Assembly (NCBI GenBank): GCA_973895155.1
Contig: OZ316895.1
Location: 7,378,001 to 7,442,000 of the forward strand
Source of the DNA: Marsupella aquatica
Taxonomy: Eukaryota; Marchantiophyta
Direction: 5' to 3'
DNA length: 64,000 bases
In this document: piece by piece, positions 21,871 through 32,800 of the stretch
How positions within the stretch are numbered: position 1 is the stretch's first letter
How the letters are laid out: every line of letters begins with the position of its first letter
Position numbers and translations under genes: made by a program
The notes under the pieces: generated by a model
What the model saw: only the letters and a program-made list of their open reading frames with translations
Told to the model about the DNA's origin: nothing
The model's database searches: none

Positions 21871-24800
21871 ATTGCTCTCATGGACACTTAATCTTCTTTA
21901 CGGGTTAAAATCTTTCATTTCTACGAGGGATTCCTGGACTGAATCTGTTCTCCTGTACACCCGGATAATTAACCTTTGGATTGTATCACTATATGTAAAA
22001 TCCAATGAGCCAACCAGATTTTGCAATCCAAAGCATAAACACTGCAGAAATTTAGAACCCTGGTACCCCTCCATAATTGCAAGCACTGATTTGGGGACAT
22101 TATTGTCAGTTGCTGCATGTCTGTCTCTCCATTTTTATCTATTGTATTGTAAACTTGCAGTCAATAACTCAAAACTCATGAATAAAGAAACAGAAATTCG
22201 AGCTTATATTGAGGGGGTTCCTAGCCACCACTCATACTAACGACATGCCATGCTTGGTGTGAAATACGAGCACAGCAGTAGGGTGGGAATGTTTGGGAGC
22301 GGAGTGAACTTCACATGGACTGATCTGTCAACGAGGTTTTTATCAACCTTTTCTGGATAATTTACTAGGAGTTGAGCTCCTTCCAGTTGGCATGCGTAAA
22401 TAGTTATTTTTTGCAAATCTTTCTTGAATGTTTTTCAATTCAACTTAGTTTTGTAGTCAAACAATGAAGGTGATTCCATTCTCTATCATTCTAGCTGAGT
22501 GATTATATCTGAGCTTCCGATTCTCCCCCTTCACTGATTGGAATCGGCTGCTTTGCCATTGGGACCTGTCTCCCGGTTCGGCGTTTTTGCCTTTCAGCAC
22601 TGTGATTTGTATATATTTGCTTGTCCAGTAACAAAAATCCCGGCTGCGCGACAAACAGCTGCAACGTTGTCTGGAATCTAGACTACCACGAGTGATTGTG
22701 TAGCTATACCAGACTCGGAGTCTAGAGCCAGATTCAGCCACAAATTCAGCAAAATACATGGAAGGAACTGCGAATTTGCCGCGTATTTCAAATGCATTCC
22801 AGCATATGGCCTTGAAAAGGACTCGAAGATTTATAGAGCACAGATGGGAATTCAAGCACATGCACGTCGTATTTAGTAACTATTACTTTTGTTTGCATCT
22901 AAATGTTTCATGATAAAGCTATGGCCAGGACACTCTTCCGGGCCAGGCTTGATCATCTATAACATGATAATCATAGGGAGTTTAATTGATTCAAATGATG
23001 ATCTAAAATTACCTGAATGCTAGCAGTCTCTCCCTTTCTCTCTCCTTCCTTGACTTTGATTTACACTCTGATGGTGCCTTGATGAGCTTGGATGTATAAT
23101 CATGTTCCCAAAGCAGATTATGGCCCCTGACACTGGGAACAGCGTCTACAATTCAGTTGACTCGAGGGTGAATTGCAACTGAGTGACGCCGTTTAAAATT
23201 GGCATCTTCATAGACGTCTACTAAATGAGCTTTCGAGAGAGTGGGCTATGCTTGACCGAGCTGTTAGTCAAGTGCTGTCAATTTAACGAACTCGCGTCTT
23301 CGTGCTTAGATTTAAAGTCGAGTAAATGTCTCCACCAATAACTTCTAGTGATTAGAAGGAAGTTGGTTCATTCGATCCGGCAAAAGCTAGACTTTCTGCA
23401 AGAGTGACTGGGATCTCTTCAGGTGAGGCGGTCAATGGGACCCATTAGAAAGTGCAAAGCAGATGCCGAGCTAAATATTTCTGAACGCATCTGTGATGGA
23501 GCCAGACTTTCGTAAAAAGCTTGGGTTGGATCGAGTACGATTGCTGGCGTAGAAATCTAGGGTTGCCACCGCACTGTCGATTCAGGAGCACCGACTGCGA
23601 GTGGCTTCAATTTGTTGTAGAATGTCAACGCATACGGCGATTGCAAGTTGAAGAGATATGCAGATATCGGGGATTAGGAAGGAGAGAAATGGACGCGATG
23701 AACGCGACACGGTTACTCGGGTATATCCCCTGTAGTGACGCAAACTTTATGGCGTTTAACACTGTCATTACTGTATATCCGTGAACTTATTCCCCATTTC
23801 TAGTGCTGTCGAAACTAGCAACAGGTGATACTTTCACACACCTTTCACTGTACACCCGCAAAAAACTACCTTTCAATCTTGAAAATCTGCAGTCCCAGTA
23901 GCCATCTATATTTTAAAATACTCCTTCGATGTTGCCAGAGGAATTTCTCGATCGTCGATAACGCTCATTCTACAGTTGAATTAGAAGGTAACTAATTATT
24001 CCAGGGTCAAGTATCGGTCAAAACCTTGGATAAATTTACTTGGCGTACTAGAATTGTACAACGCAGGGCGGAGAGGGGAAGTACGTGAATCAGAACGGCG
24101 CAATCCTTAATCCTTCATCGTCGGATAATTGCGAAGGTTTCAACTTCACTTGGGGACGCCCGCCAAAGGCGCACCACAATCGACATCAAACTCTCATCGA
24201 CATGCTGGGCATCTGCAGCACCTCAGAATCTCAGATGAAAATCCTTCTAACGTCAGTCAGAGGTGGTCCTTGTCCTGCGTTCCAAATGCTTCGATCGCCA
24301 GTTGATCGAGCACCAAATCTTCGTAGACTGCACGTCTCGAACAGCCAGCTCGCCACGCTTGATCTGATTGATCGTTAGACTTAACCGATCGGCCCAGATT
24401 AAAGCTCATGGAGTTTTACAGAATCTTCATGTGTCCAATGCTTTTACTAGAGAACATGCAGCTCACGACACTCGATCGGCCCTCAAGCCAAACATGGTCA
24501 AAATGGCTGTAATATAAGGCTCGACAGACACCCTCTTCTTGAAATAGAGGTAATTTAAGGTGATGATTCAACGGGAAAAAGGCACCAAGGTCAAGCTCTG
24601 GTTTCCCCAATCAACCAGAGGTAGTCGTAAAAATGGAAAATAAACAAGGGTAGACGCAGTCGTATTCCTTTGAGTGATTATGCTGTGCTGAAAATGCCCT
24701 ATAGGGCCCATTTTCCCAATCATTATAACTAACCTTCAATATATCCCATTTAAGTTACCTATTGCCATATAAAAGGAGAAGGATCCAATACTTCTCCCTT

Positions 24801-25340
24801 TTTCACTTTCCTCTTTCACCAGAACTTCTCACTCTTTCACGTTCCTTTCCTCTAGCTAGGGTGAGATTTTGCTCCATAATTTCACTAAAAAGATACTAAA
24901 AATGGTAAAACCTGGTGGAATGATGCCCCTTTAAACACAACTAACTAGAAACTTCAATGAATCACAAGTTGCCATCTGTACCTCCAATGAACATGCCTAA
25001 TTCACCACCAACCCTTGGTCTTCCTGACCTCTCGCCTGACCTCTGTCCTCATTCTACAAGGCCCCATGCTCCATGCTGATTGCCACTGTTCACACTCAAA
25101 GCCTAGGACTCCAGTGTTCCAATGCAAATTTTCTATAAGTTTCAACACTTTATGTATTAAGTGTAGGTCCAACTCCACTTTGGGGTGAGCTAATTGTTTA
25201 AACATTTTTGTGCCAACAGGTTTTGATCTCCCAGTCTGCTGGGCTACCACCTCAGCCCGGGGCCAACTAAAACTCCAATTTAGACAAAACTGGATTTTTG
25301 GATAATATCCAGATTTCCTTAAATATAATTAATTACAATT
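21871..25340. other. Intergenic, no assigned gene
   Basis: Less repetitive and richer in G+C than its surroundings at 22,450-24,400, but no exon chain was found. One frame near 24,085-24,378 includes a stretch reminiscent of a leucine-rich repeat (APNLRRLHVSNSQLATLDL); it lacks an ATG, and a single repeat-like stretch is weak evidence. It could be a decayed gene or non-coding RNA. Confidence 0.3.
25215..25262 (-). repeat. tRNA-like SINE head
   Basis: On the minus strand, GGGCTGAGGTGGTAG resembles box A and GAGATCAAAACC box B, spaced as in the copies at 28,917-28,975 and 53,950-54,000. All three are followed by CTnnTGGC-like sequence, suggesting one tRNA-derived SINE family. Confidence 0.35.
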
Positions 25341-25349
25341 AATCTCAGC

Positions 25350-25550
25350 TACGTCACGCACAAGTAGTCAACGTGTACAGTATATATTTGGTTCACCACT
25401 CCAAAGGCCACGTCCATAGGCACACACAAGAGAGATTTACTGATCAAACTCTAAGCCTATCGGCCATATTGAGTCTCCACAAACTAAACTCTCCCTATCT
25501 CCTAATTGGCTCCGTAACAATGAGCCTAAGTTCCATCCACTAATTAACTA
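25350..25550 (-). repeat. Partial copia-related LTR
   Basis: About 200 bases match the inner LTR in reverse orientation (GGTTCACCACTCC, CACACACAAGAGAG, CTCTAAGCCTATCGGCC, CAATGAGCCTAAGTTCC). Both LTR termini are missing, so no target duplication can be tested. Confidence 0.7.
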
Positions 25551-25578
25551 ATTCTTACTAATATAAAAATTGTCTAGT

Positions 25579-25873
25579 CTTGGGGGTTTCACTTCCACAA
25601 AAGTGGCACATCACATGTGACGAAGGACATGATCACTTTATTGGTTTGAAGAAAAGACTTGAAATTTTTCTCAGAAGAACAATTTATATATAGGGTCTTT
25701 TAAATCCAATACTTATAAGAATACCTTAGAATATTCTTCTAAGTATCAAAATTCAAATTTCATAGGGGTTAAAAAATAAATATTTTTTCTTACAATTAAG
25801 GGGGTCCAAGGCCTAAAAACGTCCCAAGTGATGGGGAGGCCTCCATATATATATATATAGTGAGGCCCCCAAG
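25579..25873 (+). mobile_element. MITE, 8-bp TSD (hAT-like), copy B
   Basis: A 295-bp copy starting CTTGGGGGTTTCACTTCC and ending TATAGTGAGGCCCCCAAG, near-perfect inverted termini. The perfect target duplication is TGTCTAGT (25571-25578 and 25874-25881). It contains a short (TA)n run near its right end. Confidence 0.9.
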
Positions 25874-25881
25874 TGTCTAGT

Positions 25882-26710
25882 AGTTGCATATTTGACCATA
25901 ACCAGGCACATGATACGGTTCCACTAGTTGCATCAGATAGTTACACAATAACTATAGACCTACAAGAAAATGCCTAATTATAGTGGATAGCTAGGACAAC
26001 CATGTACCTTAAGCAGGACCTTAAGATAAATTGTTGGACAGGATCCTAGAAGCCGCTTGAAATGTCCATGGGATTATTTATCATGCTTTGCAACGTAAAA
26101 TCAAAGGCATGCAGCTCAAACTATCAATTGACGAAAGAAAGTAATAGTGTAAAGTAGAATGAAGTACTAGAGATATTAGTGGGGCCAAATAGGCTCATAT
26201 ATTGTGAAATCTTCCAGGTTGAACACATAGTTATTGAAATCATTGCATAGTTAAAGACACTTTGCAACTTACTCATATTTGGAAATCAGGGTGGGATAAT
26301 AAACTGGAAAAACAAGATCTTCCCAAATTGGGCACTTATTATCCACTTCAACTAGATTTCTGAGTAGTTCGAGCATAGGGCCAACCAAGCTTCCGGTAGC
26401 TCAATATATGAAAATACATATTTAAAAAATTGACCTGTCTTATTGGGAAACATAATCTGAATATGCAGCCACATGTCATGATTGGGTTAGAGCTACCTCC
26501 TCTTAAGTTGGCCAGGTTACCCAAAAAGGATGTACGTGAACACCACCTGCTCACTTTCTTTAAATATAGATTTGTTTTTATTTCTATGAAACGTTCATTT
26601 ACAGCCTCAAGTACTACCGAAGATGATTCAGAAATGTCCTGTTGGAGCTATGAAGCAAGAAACTTTTATGAAATGGAAAATATCTAGTGATTATAATCCC
26701 TTTTAAATTT
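25882..26710. other. Intergenic, AT-rich
   Basis: No gene, RNA or repeat boundary was recognised in this stretch. Confidence 0.35.
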
Positions 26711-26713
26711 ATA

Positions 26714-27885
26714 TGCTTGATGGGACCCCTTCCAAAAGAAATTTAAGTGATAGGCCCTGAAACTTTTGTTACAAACTAGACCCTCTCTGACATTTTTGTC
26801 TGATGTTCTTGTAAAGTTCCTATAAGGAGTTTAAGCTTCATGTTATCAACAATAAGAGCTACGGCAAAGTTTAGACTGAGTCAAACCATGCTTAATGACA
26901 ACCTACACCATTGGGGGAGACACGAAGTAATGGTTGCCATCGCACAAATTGCGAGTTCTTAAGTGAAGACAATAATTATGGTTAATGTCTTCAGGTTTCA
27001 ATTTTGTCTTTAAGTTGTTTCACGAAACCTATGCACAGGGTTTGCATGATCTTTTGATGATTCTCTTTGTTCTTTTGTCTAAGTATGGAATGAATCCTCA
27101 CTCTACTTTTGGCCATTGTTCCCTATTGCAACGTTTGAAAATTGTCTTCTCACATCTAGATCCAAATTTGTCTAAATATGGAAGGAACCAAGGTTCTCTT
27201 ACTTTTGGCTGTTTTCCCTTGTTGCAACTTTCAAAAATTGTCTAAGTGTGAAAGAAAGACACCATGGACTCAATCATAACAGGAAAAGTTAATTTTCCAG
27301 CCTACAAGAATGATACTAAATGTTTAGACTAAATCTTGGGCGTCTCCCTATATGGAGGTCCAAGACCTAAAAATGTCAGAGGTGATGGGGAGACTAAAAT
27401 TTTCAAGTCTTCCCTTAGAATGAATAAAACAACTCTATCATTCATCGCAAGTGATTTGTCATTTTTTAGAAGTGAAACCCCCAAGTACTAAATATTGTAC
27501 AAACCTACTATCCTGTATATAGCAATGGTTCCCTTAAAACTCTATAATCATGTGAAGGACATAATCCATTATGTCTCGATCAGAGCATAGACGTACTCAA
27601 AGTATAATCATGTGAAGACATCATCCATGTAATTATGTCTTTAAGCATAGACCTACGCGCGGTACGTGGACTGTGACACACAGTGTGATGGATTGCGGTG
27701 GGAAATGTATGATAACTTACCATGATGCATTTAGGTACTACATAAGAACCATGTGTACAAAAACTATGTATGGGGCCTAGTTGGTTAACAACATTTTAAT
27801 TTGTGGGGGGGGGGGGGGTGCTCGTTTGTAACAAAAGTTTTGTAGGGCACTTAAATTTGTTTTGGGCAAGGATCCCACCAAGCTT
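26714..27885 (+). mobile_element. Long-TIR non-autonomous DNA element, copy 2
   Basis: About 1.17 kb, the same family as 20,985-21,870. It starts TGCTTGATGGGACCCC and ends with the complement of GCTTGGTGGGATCC. It has acquired a nested MITE (27,335-27,485), an internal duplication of the CATAATCCATTATGTC phrase and a run of about 15 G near 27,805. No coding capacity. Confidence 0.75.
27335..27485 (-). mobile_element. MITE, internally deleted, copy E (nested)
   Basis: A 151-bp copy starting CTTGGGCGTCTCCC and ending AGAAGTGAAACCCCCAAG. The flanks GACTAAAT (27327-27334) and TACTAAAT (27486-27493) match at 7 of 8. It sits inside the long-TIR element, so the MITE moved later than that element. 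Confidence 0.8.
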
Positions 27886-28513
27886 AATTAATTCTAAAAT
27901 GTATTTTTAATTTTTGATACATAAGATGAAATCAATTTCTTTAAAATAGTCCATACAGTTGTGGATAAGGTATTTGTCAACATTCCTTTCATATAAACTT
28001 TAAGAAAAAATAGGTTCAACCAATTGAACCAAAGTTGATTTTAAAACAAATCATAACCATTTCAACATAACACTTTTATGAGATGACATGAGATTTTTGA
28101 GTAGGGCTCCCCAGAAATGTACATTATACTAATACTACTAGATATAATTAAACTTTAAATTATAATGTTTAGAATATATTTTGGTCAAAATGGTATATGT
28201 TTAGTAGAGGTATGTTTTGAAACCACTTAGAGAGGTTTATGCCCTTTTCTCCCAAAATCAGTTTGCCACACGTTGTCCGGGCAAGTTGTAACTAACAAGA
28301 GAATTATGTCAACCATGTGGACTTTTGCAAATTAGCTTGTCATGGCTTGTACCCAAAAAGGCCATTCAGTTAAACAGTTATTTAAATTATCTAGGGTATG
28401 ATTAACGGCAACCTTGATCTCTGTACCCTAGATAATTTTCTTCAAAAATGAATTTCTTGAAGGCACATATTGCTAATCTTACTAATAAACTGTCTGAACA
28501 AATTTATGTCCAG

Positions 28514-28674
28514 GCTACTAGAGTGCCAATATATGCTCCTAGACAGTGACTATAGGGCCCCACCATGTGAATTTAAATAATCATGGGTATGATCTCCGTC
28601 AAATGATGATCGATCATGTGGTTTTTTTTGGTCATAGTTTCTCTTTATATTCAAAGAATGGGCATTTAGGCTAG
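28514..28674 (+). repeat. Short CTAG-ended AT-rich element
   Basis: It starts GGCTACTAGAGTGCC, has GGGCCCCACCATGTG inside and ends TTCAAAGAATGGGCATT followed by TAGGCTAG, matching the ends of the copies at 36,421, 43,935 and 51,344 but about 160 bases long. The family is AT-rich and non-coding. Confidence 0.5.
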
Positions 28675-28916
28675 TATATGCAAAGTAAAAAGCCAGATCT
28701 GAATGGTAGTGAAATGCTTTAGCTCATGTTGTTCTAGGCAAGTTGATTATCTTTTCTCTATATCCCCAAATAGAGTCATGTTGCCCACTTATTCATTAAA
28801 AGTGTATTTTAATTTATTTTGTTCTATTGCCCAAATGTTCACGAATCTAAGAATACTTCACTTTTAATTGATGAATAGATTGGTAATGAGTGATCTAGAT
28901 TTTTTAGGTGAGGTCA

Positions 28917-28975
28917 ACAGTTGGCAAAGGGGACACAGCAAGTGCAAGGTTCAAAATCTGCTGGCCCTAGTGTGT
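28917..28975 (+). repeat. tRNA-like SINE head
   Basis: AGTTGGCAAAGGGG resembles box A and AAGGTTCAAAATC box B, about 27 bases apart, followed by a non-tRNA body. Confidence 0.4.
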
Positions 28976-29763
28976 TCTTACATTCATGCTACTATGCCTT
29001 AGAAACAAATTGGACTTCACAGGTGCCGGCAGCTCTATATGAGAGGCTGTTAATGCCTCCAGATTGCTTTTTGTGGTGAATTGCCCATGTGTCTTTTATA
29101 TATACCAGTACAAAGGGGCTGACCAGAAAACCTTATGGTTCTAATCATGCTTATTGTGTTGTCTCCATATAATTCTCCATTATCATGAAAAGTCAATGTG
29201 CTGTTTTGACTGAATTCATGCAACCTCCTTATAAGACTGGGAAGGAATACTTGAACAGTTGTTATGCCCGAGGGCGGAACTTACTACCAAGTTTCTCTTT
29301 CAGTTTTGGTTGCCCTGCACTATGTAGAGATAGAGAGTGTTTTTTTTGCTCCCCCTTTCCCCCTTTCTCTCCTTGTGCTCTCCATCCATCCCTCCCTCCA
29401 ACATCATTTTAAAAGTGAAGAAATATAAAGGGAAGAAAAACCAAAATTATCCCAAACAAAAAAATTCCCTTCCTCCATACCAAAAAGTCAAAAAATCTCT
29501 ATTACCAATGTATTTCACGTGCAATCGGTATATTCTAGAAAATACTCACCCAGCACATGTAGTGATCATAAAAGCAATTATGTTGGGCATCCCCTTTCAG
29601 TAGACAATCCAAGGTGTCAACAGCACTAACTCCCGAGAGCACTGTAATACATCAAACAAGATTGGCTTGTAACATCCTTTTTCAATTTTGTAAATAGACT
29701 CTAGGGAGTCTCCATCTTTAAATCCATTTAGGTTCATTATTATAACTCATTCTTGTCTGGTTA

Positions 29764-30232
29764 TGCACTTCATACCTGCTGATTTGTTATAATTACTATC
29801 AATTTCATAAGAATACTCTTTCAAGGCCAGAAAATTGTGGAAAACCCATGGCCTAATGGGCTTTTATTAACTCATGGGCTCTAATTCCCAAGCACAGCCA
29901 CTCTGGGGCTAGAGTGATCAACTGCAAACAAAACTATGTGGAACATATAAACTAGGGTTTGCACAACAGTGAGAGCCCATTCAAAGTGTCTGGGTATCTG
30001 CATCATTGCTGCTGAATTGTTATAATCATTATCAATTTCAAAAAAATACTCCTTCAAGGCTAGAAAATGCCAGATAACCCTGGCCCTGGGGGGTTTAACT
30101 ATGGGGCCCTCCCTTATTGGCTCTAAATCTCGAGCGACTACTCATGGGGTTAGAGTGAATAACTGCGACCAAAACTATATATAACATCTAAAGAAGGGGT
30201 TTGCATAAAAGGGAGGGCTCTTTCAAAGTAAA
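29764..30232 (+). repeat. Tandem duplication of ~235 bp
   Basis: The segment 29,764-29,997 (containing GTTATAATTACTATCAATTT, AATACTCTTTCAAGGC and AGGGTTTGCA) is followed directly by a diverged second copy at about 30,003-30,232 (GTTATAATCATTATCAATTT, AATACTCCTTCAAGGC, GGGGTTTGCA). No transposon termini or coding frame were found. Confidence 0.75.
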
Positions 30233-30605
30233 AGATTATCATTCCAAATATTGCTTTCACAACTGAACAATTTTACTGAGTAAAGCTGTCACATAAAAAA
30301 CAACATAAAAACCCAGGAAAAAACGGCAACGGCCAGCCTAGACCAGCACGGCCCTGACAAGTGTCATTATGGCAGCCCAAAGGTCAAGTTCTTGGGGCAA
30401 CCCAAAGGTTTTGTAAGGTTTGTGATCTTTGTGATTTGTGGTCTACTCTAGGTGGAAAAATCTGATTGTGAAGGTGCTTTTCTTTTTGGACAGGGTTGCC
30501 AATGTCATAGAAGAAGAAAGAAGATGCTAAGAATAGTAGTTATCTGATTTTAGCACATCAGATTCATTTGTGACATCAGATCCCCACATATTTCAAGATA
30601 ACATC

Positions 30606-31373
30606 TGTTAGGAATTACTCTTAGGTCTAGAGTTATAGCTCTACCGTAGTTAAGGCTAACCTTAGTTGCAGACTTGGTTAGGTTAGTTATGTTGTGCACA
30701 CTCGTTAAGGCCCCGGTTAAGGCTAACCTTAGTCACAGACTTGGTTAGGTTAGTCATGTTGTGCACACTCTATACCCAAGCGGTGTTTGCTTGGAGAGTG
30801 GGCTCGGGGGGGGGGGGCGGGGTCACTATATGGAGGGCCATACATCGCGTGCGACGTTTTAGGGTTTGACCCCCCTAACTTATAAGTGAAAAATATTTTT
30901 TTGCAAAGCCCTTTCTTTTTTTAAATTTTGCCTTTTTTTTAGTTAAAAAACCCCTAAAAACTTTAAGGAAAGTATTTTTTGTAATTAAATAGGCCTATGT
31001 GTTCTTTAAAGTCGACCAATCAATAAAACATGCCCTATGTGTTCTTCCACCAAACTTTGCAAGTCTTCCGCCACACCCATTTAAATGGGTCTATTTTTCT
31101 ACGCACGTGATGTGCCACTAGCTTCCGTGGAAATGAACCCCCCGAGAGAGTGGGAACTCAAGCTCATTGTTATGGAGCTAGTTGAGATAAATGGAGAGCT
31201 TGCGCTGTGGATGCTTGGTATGGCCGGTCGGCCGAGAGTGCAGTAAAGCTCTTACAAGTGTGTTCCCGTGGATGTAGCCTCATGTGGAGGTGAACCACGT
31301 ATCTCTCTGTGTTGACTCTTGTGTATTGGATGGTTCATGAGCTTGCCATTGCAATTGTCGTCTATGCTCAACA
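30606..31373 (+). repeat. Solo LTR, copia-related, with nested MITE
   Basis: It starts TGTTAGGAATTACTC and ends TCTATGCTCAACA, with a perfect 5-bp target duplication ACATC (30601-30605 and 31374-31378). Removing the nested MITE and its duplication leaves 416 bases, the expected LTR length. U3 contains a tandem duplication of about 65 bases with TTAAGGCTAACCTTAG, unlike the 18-bp array of the intact element. Confidence 0.92.
30803..31146 (-). mobile_element. MITE, 8-bp TSD (hAT-like), copy D (nested in LTR)
   Basis: A 344-bp copy starting CTCGGGGGG and ending CCCCCCGAG, with a perfect target duplication AGAGTGGG (30795-30802 and 31147-31154). It sits inside the solo LTR, giving a clear order: LTR first, MITE second. 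It includes a G homopolymer at the left end. Confidence 0.92.
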
Positions 31374-31378
31374 ACATC

Positions 31379-32800
31379 AGATTCTTAAAATTTAATGGGA
31401 TCTGTGACTGAGTGGGAACTGGCATATAGAAGAAGGAAAAACTTCCTTCACCAGATTGTATAAAGGATTTTTCCTAGCTAGGGTGACTAATGTCAAGAAA
31501 TCAACATGCTAAGAGATCAAATGCACATTTGAGGGGTGTCCAAATTAAGGATCATTCTTGAATTTTTCCACAGATTGAATTACCTATTCCTTTTTCTAGA
31601 TTCTTAGAATGCTTCATGATAACCAAAATGTGACATGAACTGACTGTGATTATTTGTGTGCCATCCAAAGGTTAAACCTTACATGCCCAATTTTTGGAAG
31701 TGTGTCCAAATGGTAGTCTAATGATGTGTAAAAGGTAATTTTGGAAGTGTCTCAGCAAAATATATAGAATGAATTCCTAACCCTTTCCTTCTCCTTTATG
31801 AGCTAGTCTTGAAAAGGTATATGCACTATGGACCCCCACAATGAAAAATGTTACTTGATTGGAACCTTAGCTTGATGATAGACCTCAATGAACTTACCCA
31901 AAACCTCAGGGGTCTCTTCAATTAACAATTTTCATTTTGGGGTCCTTAGTGTCTCCCTGGCTTGGTGCACATCAAACTTGCACTTGGTCAGGAGTAATCC
32001 TTAGATCAAGAATAGTCTTTATGTAATATTCCTCCCTAGACTAATTCGACAATGTGATTATCAGATCCCCATAGATTTCAGATTTAGATTTGAGGATAAC
32101 CATATGATTGTGGCTGAAGGGTGTGTGGCTGGGCGGGAAATGGATGAAGCTGCCAATTTCGGACAAAAGTGGAATCTATTTTTGCGAGTTTTCGCCAATA
32201 AAAAAATGTTGCTCGTGGCACCTTGACTGTAGATGTTGAAGACACTCAGTGAGTTGACGTCGAGAAGCAATCATGACGGGGATCGGAAGAGCAGTGCAAC
32301 GAGAGAAAAACATGGGTGTCGAGCTAGCTAAGGTAGGACATGTATGGAGACAACACGACACTTGTCTTGGAGCTCGGCACAGTAATATGTTTGGTGAGGT
32401 ACTGTAGTTGATGAGAAGGGACGTCATTCGCGGCCTACAAATTGAAGCTTGATGAGCAAGGGTGTCAATCGCTCGATGCATAAATTGACCACTCCCTTGG
32501 CGCTCTCTCTTGAGAACGAAGACGATCCCACCGAGCAAATTTGCGGAGCTCGAGCAACACGAGTATTAACTCCTGGTTGGTTGGAGAATGTAATTAGCCA
32601 GCTACTTCTGCGGATGGAGATTCAGATTTGTAAACTCAATTCAACTGAAGTGTGCCTGGTTTCACGAATAGTTTAGAGCCTTTCACTCTGAATGGATGGG
32701 TCGAGATGAATCTGGAGCCTTGCAAAATCGCCTCGAAGCGCGAGAAGTACTGATTTGAGGATTAGGGTACTTGACCAGTTTCGGGGTCCAATTTCTTGCG
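31379..32800 (+). promoter_or_regulatory. Upstream region of RBOH
   Basis: No gene was recognised between the solo LTR and the RBOH start codon. The last several hundred bases, higher in G+C and without repeats, are the likely promoter and 5' leader of RBOH. No TATA box could be assigned with confidence. Confidence 0.4.

Noticed and set aside
24085-24378. 97-codon frame with an LRR-like stretch
   Set aside because: It starts at GTG, not ATG, has one vague leucine-rich stretch only, and no exon partners were found.
29185-29603. Overlapping open frames around a C/T tract
   Set aside because: They owe their length to low-complexity sequence; no domain, and the protein is rich in Pro/Ser/Phe in several frames at once.
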